Assembly (NCBI RefSeq): GCF_001949145.1 | Contig: NW_019091416.1 | Span: 590,021-654,020 of the forward strand | Length of the DNA stretch: 64,000 nucleotides | Reading direction: 5' to 3' | Source: Acanthaster planci | Taxonomy: Eukaryota; Echinodermata; Asteroidea; Valvatida; Acanthasteridae | In this document: one piece after another, positions 46,124 to 58,000 of the stretch | How the letters are laid out: each line of letters opens with the position of its first letter | How positions within the stretch are numbered: position 1 is the stretch's first letter | Program-made: the position numbers and the translations under genes | Notes under the pieces: model-generated | Told to the model about the DNA's origin: nothing | The model's database searches: none | The model's input: the letters and a program-made list of their open reading frames with translations, nothing else

Positions 46124-49100
46124 CTGTAAAGTCAATATGCACATTAACACAACAACCTCCTCTTGCCTCATTTTGGGTTATGCTACTACAGTACTTTAAA
46201 CAAAAATTACCCTCTGAAAGGGCAGCTTCCTTAACCCTAACCCCCCAAGGGTTGCTGGCCCTAACCTTCCCCATTCACACAAAGTTAAACACCCATATGG
46301 GACTTTGTTTTTCTGAGGTATGCCAAACCCAATGCAAAAGCCAGCTGTTATGGGCCTACCAGACCTATTCCCACAGAATTAAACACTTTACTACTGTTTA
46401 ATTCTGTGTGGTTGGGGAAGGGTAGGGTTAAATTCAAGTTTTCAACTACATTTGCCAGGCAGTTTCATAGCTGTATGGATGAAACTATTGCCAGGTCAAG
46501 ACTTAGACTGATATTGGTGACACTTTGCCAGTAAACCATTATTCACAAAGAAGCCATTTTTGATCATTTTCCCTGAATCTATCTTATTCAATGTAATCTG
46601 TTAATGAGGGTGGAGCCAGAGCTTTTTCTCACCGTTCTTGTCCCTTATCATGAGACCGTCTGCACACATCGGCTTCTGTGGCCATTACGTTTATACGATA
46701 CTTCCCCCCTTCCAAAATGGTCAAGCTGATATGGGACTAATGTGGTTCCCTGACCACAGATTTCCCTGACATTTCTCAACGGAATCTTGACGAGAATAGT
46801 TGGTATCACTGGGTCTGGTATCCAAACTACCAACGAACATTCATTATGCTATGCCTGTTTTTGTGATGTGTGGTATCGCGCAACTAAACGACCACAGACC
46901 CTGCTGGGTGCAGATCATCTTGTGATGAGAGACATGGATAGTAAGAAAAGGCTCAAGAGTTTGGCTAATGACGTTGAATACACACTCCAAAAACAACCAT
47001 TCAAGAAGAGTTTAATATATATGTAGTCCACACTGTTTTGGATTTTCGTAGAAGATTTGATTTGAAGAAAATAGAGGTTCAACAGCATATGGAAGGTTAT
47101 CGATGTTATTATTGCTGGCTGCTTTCAAAATGTCAGGAATCAGTAAGGCCTACCGAATAGGCTTAGTACAGTACAGGTCAGAATTTTAGCCAACACGCAA
47201 ACACCCTTAGCGTGTCAGCGTGTATCGAGTCAAAAAGACACAAAAGGAGTTAACTGGAAACATGAAACACGCTGACCCCTGCATAACAGAGAACGCCAAC
47301 ACCACAATCCGATCTGCTGAGTATAAACATACACACTCTACACGCAAACCCCAGAACAGCCAGGCCTTTGTCAACCAGATCAGCCATTTTCCTAGTTTCC
47401 CACAACGAAAAGTATTCAGTTTGACTGCTATTTATTTGAAGTTACCTTCACATTCCATGGAAATGTTGTCAGTAATTTACTCGTATGTAGCAGACATCAC
47501 AAAATCATTTTTGAAGACAAAGTGCAAAGTGCCATGCAGGCAACACTTTTGGTTTATGTCTGAATTGCTCAAAAAACTTCTGAATCAGGAACAGAAAATG
47601 TTTGAGTGTGAAATCAATTTTTCAACCGAGACGATTATAACTAGCAGTTTTTATGACAAAACATTTCCTAAATTAGAGAAAACTATTTTGTAAGAAATCC
47701 ACAAAATATAAACAGGGTTTGACCTTGCCGGTCCGCTAGCCAAATTTTAGTCAAGTCGGCCTCCACGGTGACGATCTTAGCATACACACTCGAGCTCAGT
47801 GTGTTCAAAATCACATGAATATAAATTTGATGTCAGGTGGGGATTTTTTCCATCAGTTTTCGACCTTTGAGCGGGAAAACCTACCCAAAAAATTGCTCTG
47901 ATTGTGACAATACTAGGACCAAACTGAACGGCAAAGATCGTACCAAAATAAAAGGAAGTCGGGCCTGCCATAGCGCTAGCAACATGCATGCATCGGCTGG
48001 CAACTCTGTCTGTACAACATACCTACAGCAAGCAGGGGCCTACATTTTGCACCATGAAACAGTCCTTGGTAGCGCCCGCAAAGGTCACGATCAACAAGTC
48101 TTGTTCTCAGACCACGTATGGGCCACTCATGCGTGTTTCTGGGAGGACCATGTTTCGCCCATAGACTATTGTGGATTCAAAATCTGGATCCGTGCATTTG
48201 AAAGGAACAGGCGGCAAAAAGTTTAACTGCTGTGCGTGTGTCAAGCAAAAACGGTCGGATTTTGACAGATTTTGAAGTCAGAAATATCATTGAAGCCCCA
48301 ACCACGTTGGCATTTACGGAAGCCAGTAGCCTGAGTAGGTGGTGATAGTAGTATTTTTGGTGAGTCTTTGGAATTTTGAGAACTGTTTTTACAGGCATGG
48401 AGCGCACAGGCATGGAGCGTTAGTGTGACGATCCTGTCCATAATCAAACAAGAGGAATACTAACGATCCACTCAGTCAGTCAGTAGAGCTATTTTAGCAT
48501 TTTAAGGCCTAGGTTTGTGCAGGGGCATCACGTTTTGCCCGTTTATCATATTTGTGTTTGTGATTATGGAACCCTTTCCATAATTGTGTATTTTACAATG
48601 CCGTGACAAGCTTGGAAGTTGACTTTATGACGTTAATGCTACCGTCATTATAGAAACTACGACATTCGTATGAAACTTATTGGAGGACCTTAACGAAGTG
48701 CAAATTACAGTGCAAAATGAGCAACACTGCAAGCATAAGTGTACCGCTAGCTAGTCCAGGTGGACTCCCTGACCCTACTACTACTACGTCAGTCGTAATG
48801 AAATAAAGACAACGTCCAACCTGGACTAACCGTTGGCTAGGACTAGGCCTTGTACTAGTCCTAGGACTCGGCCTACATGAAGTAGGGCTAGGAGCCGGGA
48901 AATTTCATTTTTAATAAAGTATTTCAATTAAATAAATACGAATTTGTTCCATTTACGATGACAACCGATCTTCACTTTGGTCAATCATAATGTTCAAATT
49001 AATTCCTTGATATCTATACTTACAATATCTACTTTTAGACGCAGATTTCAAGAAGAAATTTCTAACGATGTTTTTTCGCCAGTAACATGGGTAAGTTTCA

Positions 49101-51410
49101 ACGCTATTGAGACGACTGAGAACCGCCGCATGTGGTCGTCGTACTAAGTGACTAAATGCGCTCCCCGGCTCCAGACTATCCAAAATGACGTACGTACGTA
49201 CGTAAGAGGCTGTCTATAAATGACTTGGCTACGACCGACAAAACACGTAAGCGTATGGGGAATTCATGCAGCCGCTACCCAACGGCTTCCTTAGCTTTGG
49301 GGACACAGTCGAACCGGTTCAGAGTATGGTAGAGGGCGCTATTTAGAGGTCAACTATACTCACCGACACCACTACAGTAGGGGCAAGTTCGAGCGACAAC
49401 TATAGTCGACTAACAGCGCTCGAACTACAGTATGGTCAGACATGTCTAGTCGACCATTTGGGACCAGGCTCAGGGGTGTGGTCACACCGCTGGTTACCAA
49501 TAACATATTTCATGTATCATTACAGAGGGAACCATTCGCATGAAAATAATTGTGCGAGGCTTCAGTGACCTTGTATGCTACGGGAATCGCAACCTAAGCT
49601 GAAATTTTAGTAACAATGAGATAAAAAAAAAGAGACCGACTGGAGTCGAGTGTAACTTAATGGCGCATGCGCATTGTTAAAAAGCCACTGACTACTGGCC
49701 TAACTATAGTTCGCGCCCGAACTTTCCCCAGCTTTCATCAGCTGCGGCGGCGCTCTTGCGCGGGAGCGATGGGGGGCTTGTCGCGTCGCCAAGATTTTTT
49801 TTTTTTGGGGGGGGGAGCAAAGTACTCAGCAGCCGACTGATAAACCATTCAACGGTGAAAGGAATTAATTCCAAGATACTTGTCAAGTGCCGTCGTGATG
49901 TTAATGTCCTTTCCTTTATCAACTCTGTCGCTTTATATGCTCCTTTGTCCCGCTTTTCAAGTTTTATCAAGTGACGTTTATGGAGTGCAATGATTGAAGT
50001 CGGTAACCAGCAGTGATTACCGAGTCATTTTGGTATAAGTCAAGTCGACTCATAAAGCCGTTTTTCAAAGTATCAAAACCAAGGTCTTGTTTTCCCAAGT
50101 TCATCAGAAGATTATATAATTATGGTACCCGAGGAGTACGTTTTCTCTGACATTCTTCATGGGTGATTTGATTTGTGATATTTTGGCAAATCATCTAAGT
50201 GGTCGGAGAGCCTCAATGTTAATAGAGGCCTATTGTCATCAAAATGTGTTGATATCTCTGAAGACATCAACGAAACAACAACAGACTGAATTGTACATAG
50301 GCCTAGACATATTTTCCTAACCTTGTATTCATTTTGACAAAACTAAAAACGTCAGCAAGTCAAATTTACTCGTCAAGTTTCATCATTTTGCCTGTAATGA
50401 TTTTTCCCTGGGACTCCACGGTCTCAAATGAGCAGAATTTATTCGGTGAATTCCCGATTTGAACGATTAAGAAATTATCATTCGCCCATCCACCTTTCTC
50501 CAATTTGTATGTTTCATTTGTGGGTGTTAATCTTTTTTATGGCAAATGAAGTATTCCACTCAGATCAAATATAGGAAACTAAAATGAGTGAGGCCATCAA
50601 ACGGCTGCTAAAATGTATTTTTTTTTGTAAAAACAGGTCCAATAATAAAATGGGTCTAATCATCAAGTTGGGTAACCACAGGCAAAACTGGCTTTGTTGC
50701 ACCGATTAACAACCACTGGATCGATCCTCGCGCGTACCAGCGCTAGCTGTCAATTAACCCCCTGAGTTCCACCATAAAAAAAAGTGGGAGTGACGAACTT
50801 GAAGCCCGCATTGTCGATCTTGGCACACCTCCCACTAACCTGGCAGCCCCCCTCCCTTCACGGTGCCTTTGCGAACTGACCAGTTTGTACAAATACATCC
50901 AATAGTTGACTTACTGCATGAAGCACCCAATATCAGTCTCTCGATACTTTTCTCCAGTTTGACTTTAAACACTTCTGACCTGGGATGGAGTTAACTAGAA
51001 ACCCAAACCAGCCCCCAACTTGCAATACAAACATGTAAGCGCAACCGAACAAGAGTTGGCAGTCATTTTGCCCGTGTCAGTCGGTCTTGATTACACTAAC
51101 CTAGCGCCACTAGTAACCTTTGTGTGCAGTATGTTTGTTAAATCCTTTATTACCGGTTCCAAAGTCCGCTCGAATTACAATGAATAATCTCGTTCTTCAT
51201 AATGCGCAAAAATCGCACCGCCCAAAATTCCGGCTGCATGCGCACTGGCGATGACATTTGGAGCGTATGGTCTAACATTCCCCAACAAGGTAGATTTGCG
51301 CCATTTTACCCCCTGGGATTAATATTCTGTTGCCGTGGTCTCGTCAATCAAATCTTCTCGTGAGATGATCTGCAGGTAAGGAATCGAGGAGGAGAGAAAA
51401 GAAATTCAGC
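46124..51410. other. Region between COX6B and USH1G
   Basis: About 5.3 kb. It should contain the COX6B promoter with its 5' UTR exon and the USH1G promoter, in divergent orientation. Two open frames (47220-47693 and 47837-48226, plus strand) show no family resemblance and no splice support. Other contents are palindromic CTAGTCCTAGGACT at about 48857, (ACGT)n at about 49188, and a T-run followed by a G-run at about 49794-49815. Confidence 0.5.
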
Positions 51411-54400
51411 ATGAACCGCTTTCACGAGGCTGCACGAGATGGCCACTTGGATTCACTGCGAGATGCGACTCGGCGCGAAGCCAACAAACCAGACGATACG
51501 GGCCGAACACCAACATTATGGGCGGCATATCAGGGCAACACAGACGCACTACGTATACTCGTTTCTAGAGGGTACGTATTCCACTTGGATGAAAAATTCT
51601 TCTTATTTCATTGAAAATGCCAAGAGCAAACACGTAATAATTGTGTATAGGGTGTGCACTCTAAAAGCTACCCAGAAGGTAGAATCCGGATACGCTTGAC
51701 TCTTTTTCGTTTTAAAAAGAACACTTTGCGGATCCGAAATGAGCGGGATAATGTCATTTCTAACTTGGAAAATGACTTTATTTTTTTACCTGGAAAAGGA
51801 TAGAGGAAGTCTGCTTTCATATTCCAGGTCAATTTGGCCCAACCGTTTTTAGAGTGGGTGTCTGTGTGATAATAATAATCAAGTGCCGAAGTAGGCCTTG
51901 CATAGACGATTTATGACCCACGCACCTACATGGTGCCGTACATTGGCGGACCGAGTTGTATTTTTTCGGAACTGCGCTTCTCATTGGGTCGACTCTGACA
52001 TGGCATCGGGACATGGATGGATCCTTGATCTACTGATTGGCAGATCTGTGTTCTTTGACACTGAAGATACTAGTCACATTTAGTCCGACTGACCACATAA
52101 AATGCCCGCAAACACCGTCGGAAACATCAGAAAACAGAAAAGGTCCGGAGACATATTGGAAAATTTAATGTCCGAATCCCTTGTCTCATACTCTCAAATT
52201 TCTTGACAACATTCCAGCAACTGATTGCAGAATTAACCGTGATTGTGAAAGAGAATTCCCGTTCGGCATAATTACTTTTGATTATTAAAACTCAGTTGAC
52301 ATGGTGCCCTTCCTGTTGACGGAAAGGAGCATCCGTTAACTTTATTGCAGGGGATGTATGGAGAGCTAGTGTTTATTCTCGGCCAATTATCTGTTGAATT
52401 TGGAGCACGAAGTTCAACAAGTTCCCGCGCGATGTTAGTTTACACTCTTGCTCTGTAATTTATGTCAATAGACGAGAAATATGTGTTGGACAGAGATAGT
52501 TACGGGTAGGATTGTCAAGTGATAGGTGAGAAAAAATACCAGCATTTTCAGGTCTTTTCTTGTCAGATTTACTCTAAGATGAATATCAAATTTTTTTTCT
52601 CGGCTATGTTTCTTCAGAAAATTGTCTCCTGGTAAATTTCTTCAAACTGTGTGATATCATAATTGGATCCAGTTATAATTCTGTGAAGCACAGACTGATG
52701 CTCGGAACTCAAATTTTCGTATTAGGTGTTCTAGCCATTATGTATACAGAATGCTCATGAAGCCCTTGCCTCTACAAGAAGAGGCCGAAAATAGTACGAG
52801 CCTGCTGAGGCCAACGTCAAGGATGGGGAGGGGGGGTGACACCCATCGTATATTGGTGGGTCATCATTTCGAAAAACAAAAAATACATATGAGCCCCGTA
52901 TACGACATCCTTTGTCCAATCATTATGCTCGTTATGGCAATGTTACCTAATTTTAACAAGTGAGTAAAATAGTTTCAAGCATCGATTATCACTTTTTTAT
53001 CTTCATGAAAAAACACTTTGTGATATTAATTGCATCATGTCGGAGATAAAGATTGCACTTTGTGATATCGGTTTGGACTATAGACGAATAAACATATGTT
53101 ATCATTGCTGCTTAAAAACAAAATCCTCTTCAAAATTCAGTGGCCGATACCAAGATCATATAGCCATTATTGGCAGCATTAAAGTCTAATTGTAATCAGC
53201 TACACTGAGTGCGTTGGCCTGGTGCAAAATACCGAGTGACTCTTGAGCACACCAAATTAAGCACAAGAAAGATTTGCTTAGCACAAGTGAAAAGGATAAG
53301 GCAAAAAAGTTCTTCTGTACATCTAATATTTTGCAACATGTGCTCAATAGCGCGCCGCCAAGAGTTTGTAACACGTTGGCCATGCGCGAAATCTGTCAAC
53401 CCAACGCGCGTTTGGAAAGGGTCGACAGATTTCGTGCATTGTGATTGGCAAACACCTTGCAAACTCTTGGAGGCGCGCTATGGTGAATCGTCCGTATTGA
53501 CTCTTTTGACTTGGAATCCCTGCTACACGTTTCTGCTACACAGTGTCATTAGATCCACGTTTAATTAACAAATTGCAAATGGATTGAAAATTAACCTTAT
53601 TGAATATTTGTTCTAGTCATCAAATGAAATTTCATTTTTTTAAATGTCAACCTCGTTCCTATCCATTCTCTTATGGATTATAAGTAGTCACAGTTGTGTC
53701 CTACTCTTGTTTGCTGTATTACCCTCCCGGTGTGTTGTTTTTGGAAGACTGTGCACAAAAAGCCAAATACCAAAAATAGCTCTTGGTCGTCGACATTTTC
53801 CTGTGAAAATTCTTCTAAGTTGGTGCAAATTTCTTTCTCTTTTCTTCTGTACATTCTTTAGCAGTGACAAAGTGATAGCACAAGATGTATTATTGCTTGG
53901 AAGCAAATAACTTAAAAGTTCATCATCCGTATGTACAATGTTTTTCAAAATTTTCCTTTTCAAACAACCCCAGGGGCAACCCAGATGTGTGCGACATTCA
54001 GGGCCACACCGCTCTGCACTACACTGCCCTCTCTGGCCACGTCAACACCGCTACCTTCCTGGTGTCCTTCGGGTGTAATGTCTGGGCCCTGACCAACGAC
54101 CACCGGACCGCCCGGGATCTGGCCGCCGAGAACAACCACAAAGCCTGCTTGACCCTCTTGGACGAGGTGATGGCTGAGCAGTCGGCCAAGAACCGGAAAG
54201 AGGTCAAGAAACTAAAGGAGAAGGCCATGGGCGATGCCGACAAGCGAGCCAAGAAGCTGCAAAAGATGCAGGCGGAACACACAAAGTGGCAAAAGAAGGA
54301 GGAGAAGAAAGAAGCCAAGCAGAGCGGTTTGTACAAGAAGAAAGCTGGTGGGAAGAAGGAAGGATCTAGCCCAGCGGTTAGAAGGCCGCATCGAAACAGC

Positions 54401-55099
54401 ACCGGGGCGATGTTCTCAGAGATCACTTCCTCCAACAATAGGGGGCGCTCCAAATCGTCACTGGTCCCCGGGGCCCAACACTCCGAGGACAGCCTCAGCA
54501 GGTCGACCGCAGACTCTAGGTCCAACGCCAGCGACCGCAACGACGACAACAGTAGTGACGAGGACGAGGCCAAACGGCCCGATATTCGGGAGCAGGGCTT
54601 CTGGCAGCCGTTTGCCGGCTCCAACATCGCCTCAACTGTTCAGAGTTTACCGTCTAGGAAGCCCGGGGAAGCTGATGTCACACAGGAGGAGGACTTGCTC
54701 AACGACGTGGACATTGACCACGAATACGGAAAAACCAACGGTGATCCCAATGTCCCCAAAATCTACGTTAGTAAGCCGGACGATCGCAGACATTCATCGA
54801 CCGATCAGAACTCGAACGAGCTGGACTGGAATCCAGACGACCTGGACGACGATGACGACGACGACGTCGGGCCAAGCACCAGCGATCTGGAGTTCTTCCT
54901 GGCCGTGCATAACCTACTGGATTACCTGCCGGTGTTCACCCGCGAGGAAATTGATCTCACCGCGCTCATGCTGCTCCACGACGATGACTTTGTCAAGCTC
55001 GGTCTACCCCTGGGTCCGAGAAGGAAACTGACCGATGCCATCTCTCGACGAAGAGAAGCAGTGAACAACCCGGGAGTTATGAAAGACACTTATTTTTAG
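51411..55099 (+). CDS. USH1G: USH1G/SANS-type scaffold: ankyrin repeats, SAM, PDZ ligand
   Basis: Coding exons are 51411-51571 and 53974-55099 (161 + 1126 nt = 428 aa and stop; human USH1G 461 aa, its paralogue ANKS4B 417 aa). The splice site is AGAGG|GTACGT to AACCCCAG|GGGC, restoring VSRGGNPDVCD as in vertebrates. Ankyrin repeats span about residues 1-118 ([38 protein letters not shown]). A Lys/Glu-rich coiled segment ([17 protein letters not shown]) and a long Ser/Asp-rich disordered middle follow. The SAM domain is at about 357-415 ([28 protein letters not shown]). The last residues, DTYF, are a class I PDZ ligand like DTEL of human SANS. The known protein binds harmonin and myosin VIIa in hair-bundle and brush-border complexes. 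An invertebrate gene may be co-orthologous to USH1G and ANKS4B. Confidence 0.93.
53340..53497. mobile_element. Foldback MITE-like element, copy 3
   Basis: The right arm is complete (TGCAAACTCTTGGAGGCGCG, then TGGTGAATCGTCCGTATTG). The left arm begins at about TAGCGCGCCGCCAAGAGTTT and lacks the outer TACGG end, so this copy is probably truncated. It lies in the single USH1G intron, about 480 bp before exon 2. Confidence 0.72.
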
Positions 55100-58000
55100 A
55101 TAGAATGACATATTCAGTTACAGCCATCTGCGTCGATTTTGATTTTCCGCAGTTGGCTTGGTCTCTGGTGCCATCTTCATTTCTGCCCAACTTCAACCAA
55201 ATCAAAGTATTCAAAACTTTGCCGCTTATTAAAGGATTTGACGACGAACCTTTAGAGACAGAGTTAGGAGCCTGAACATCTCCCAAAGCCACTGAGCCGA
55301 TGACATGCAAAACCAAGATTTGGAATGGATTAAGCAAATTCCAAACAGTAATGGCTGCCGCCGAACAGCAAATTGCGCAGCGCACCAATACTGAAGTCCC
55401 GACAGTTAGTTTTTCCAGTGCATAATGGGGCCCACAGATATTTGCAGCTTCGCTTATCGACAATGCATTATACGCAGCTACTGATAATCAAAAATGCGAT
55501 CAATCTCTGTTGATTGGTTCGACTAGCCACTGTCAGTTGTCGTGGATTACCGATGTTCTCGATCCACAAAGCGGCTATCAGACAATGATAGTAAGCCCAG
55601 CTTCGCTTCAAGCGTTCTGAGTGTTCTTGGGTAGAGATGTAGGAGTAATCATTGCTAAATAAGGATACTGACTCACATCACCTGCTTCATTATTTACCGT
55701 CTGTATCGCACTGGAAAAAGCTAAGTCAAAATGACAGCAAAGTGTCGAGTGTATAGAATTGCTTGGATCTTTGCTGCCATTTGTATTGCATGATATTGTG
55801 CGAATGACCACGCCGGCCAACGGTCTCTGAAGATAACACAAGCATCTAGGGGAAACTGGACGTGACCGCTTAGTAACGGCGCATGCGTTATTTTTGGCCA
55901 AAGGGGAATAATTAAGATACGACCAATGACGGTATGTAAACAAAGTGACAACCATTTATAATGGAGATCGGTAGTTACAAGCCATAATGACGATTTGCTA
56001 TACTGGTGGACGCATGTGCGCAATTCCAACTATCCAATTGTGTGCTATTCGGGAAAAATGGAACTGGACTTTCTTTTCTAACTTGGTGCTCGATACTTCG
56101 ACGATTGTCAGAAAGTTCTAGATTTCTCAAGTGAAGAGGCCCACGCCACACACAACAGAGTAATTGTAAGATACAGAACGGTTAATTAACTGTTATAGAA
56201 TTTCGGGGGTAAAAAGTGAACTCGCAAATCTTGGGGCAGAACTTCAAATCACGACATTTGTCATAAGCAATGCCAGGCTGACATTTTCAAAAGAAAATAC
56301 TGTACTACGTTAACAGATTGTTGAAATATTTTATATTTTATCGGAGCAATTTTTATCACACAAGTCTAAATCCAACGCATGGAGTACCCAATCGCTCAAC
56401 CAATCATCCGTGCTCGAATGCTTGTCATTCTCTTTCAGCCAATAAACTTGGACATTTTGAAGGTGTTGTCTGAAATACAAACATTCGAATCGCTCAAGGT
56501 TGTAAATATTAATGAGGAGCAGTAAACAGGCAGTGAATAAGAAAAGGTAAAATTGCTGGTACAAATGATCTCAGTGGTTACCACTTTTCGTGGTTCAATC
56601 AGGAAATTTATCGAAGTCTTGAACTGTCAATTTCAACTTGAAACCACGTCCATTGCCAGGGCTCCTTTGTATTGAAACATGAGATCGGCGGTTACTATGT
56701 ACCCCCGCCACAAATAATTGATAATGAATTGTATTTTGTGTGAAAATTGCGCATTTCTCACAAAGACACCGTCAAGTCAGCTCTTTTAATGTAACACTTG
56801 GACAGTCGTTTCTTATGCTGAAGGCTGCAAAACAGTTTGTGCAAAAGTAAGTCATTGGAAATTCTTATTTAATTTTTTTCCAACGCATGGGAAAATCTGC
56901 CTCATTCCATATAACCACACAGGGCTAATAATCGCTCACAGTTTCAGCCCTCATTGATAAATTCTGAGGCGACCCCACTGTCTTCTCATAACGCTGACTG
57001 AAAGTCCTGATTTGTGAAGAGTAACACCACAGATCCAATTTTGATGAGTGAAAAACAGAAGGGGTTCTCCTCTCTCATGCTGTAACAAGCGACAAATTAC
57101 ACCCGGTGTGATACAATCACAACTCAAGTTTTGTCGCATGAAAGAGCCAGTCATTGGTGTTTTGTCACACCCCCCCGCCTTCTCCAACTTTATTTACTAC
57201 TACTAAGCATCGCCACAAGAACAAGTCATGACCATCACAAGACCAGACAAGACCTCCAGTATGATTGAAAACGCAAGCTGTTCAAACGAACTGCTGTTAT
57301 TAAAGCATATTGCTTTCATTGTTCATTGCGACTAGTCTTGTGAACGGTTTTGTCTGGTCTTATCTGAGAATCGTTATCAGCTGCCTTTCTAATTGCTATG
57401 CATGACCTGTTAACAACATTGTGAGACAGTCAAAATGAAACAAGTACTTTGAAGTTGAGTTTATTGAATTATTACTGAATTAAGTACAAAGCTCTTACAC
57501 CTTTTTGTAGGACCGATTTTTTTTGAATGAATGTTCATTTCCGACTCGTTTCATTTACTATTTTCAAATATAGAAAATTGTTTCAGACTTGGCAGGTCAC
57601 ATAAATAGCAGATGGTTAATTTGTTAAAACCTGTCTTCTGCAGACAAGAATTCTGTCGTCTTCTGATGGTGTTGGTATAATTAAACTGCACTTGACAGAA
57701 ATGTAAACGTGCAAAAAATGAACGTTTTGTCGAGAGCGAATAATTATTTCATTGTCGACATCTGCTCTTTTACCTCCATGTTACTCCCCGTGTCGCACGT
57801 AAGCACACGTACCTTTAAAACACAGGCCTACATAAGTGAACCAAAGCTTCTTGACTTGAATTTAACATTAGTTTCAATCAACTTTCAAGTTATTGCTGAG
57901 AATCACGACTGACACAAATGACAGCTTCACCACTACGATCACGTGATGCATAGATCTCAAAATTTCAGTCAACTTTCATTCCAAACAGTACATCTGATAT

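Noticed and set aside
47220-47693. 157-aa open frame on the plus strand
   Set aside because: No recognisable domain, no splice or promoter support, ordinary AT-rich composition; probably chance.
47837-48226. 129-aa open frame on the plus strand
   Set aside because: Composition does not look coding and nothing matches a known family.
54019-54627. 202-aa minus-strand frame, and a 265-aa frame on plus at 54234-55031
   Set aside because: Both are shadows of USH1G exon 2, caused by its GC-rich repetitive codons.
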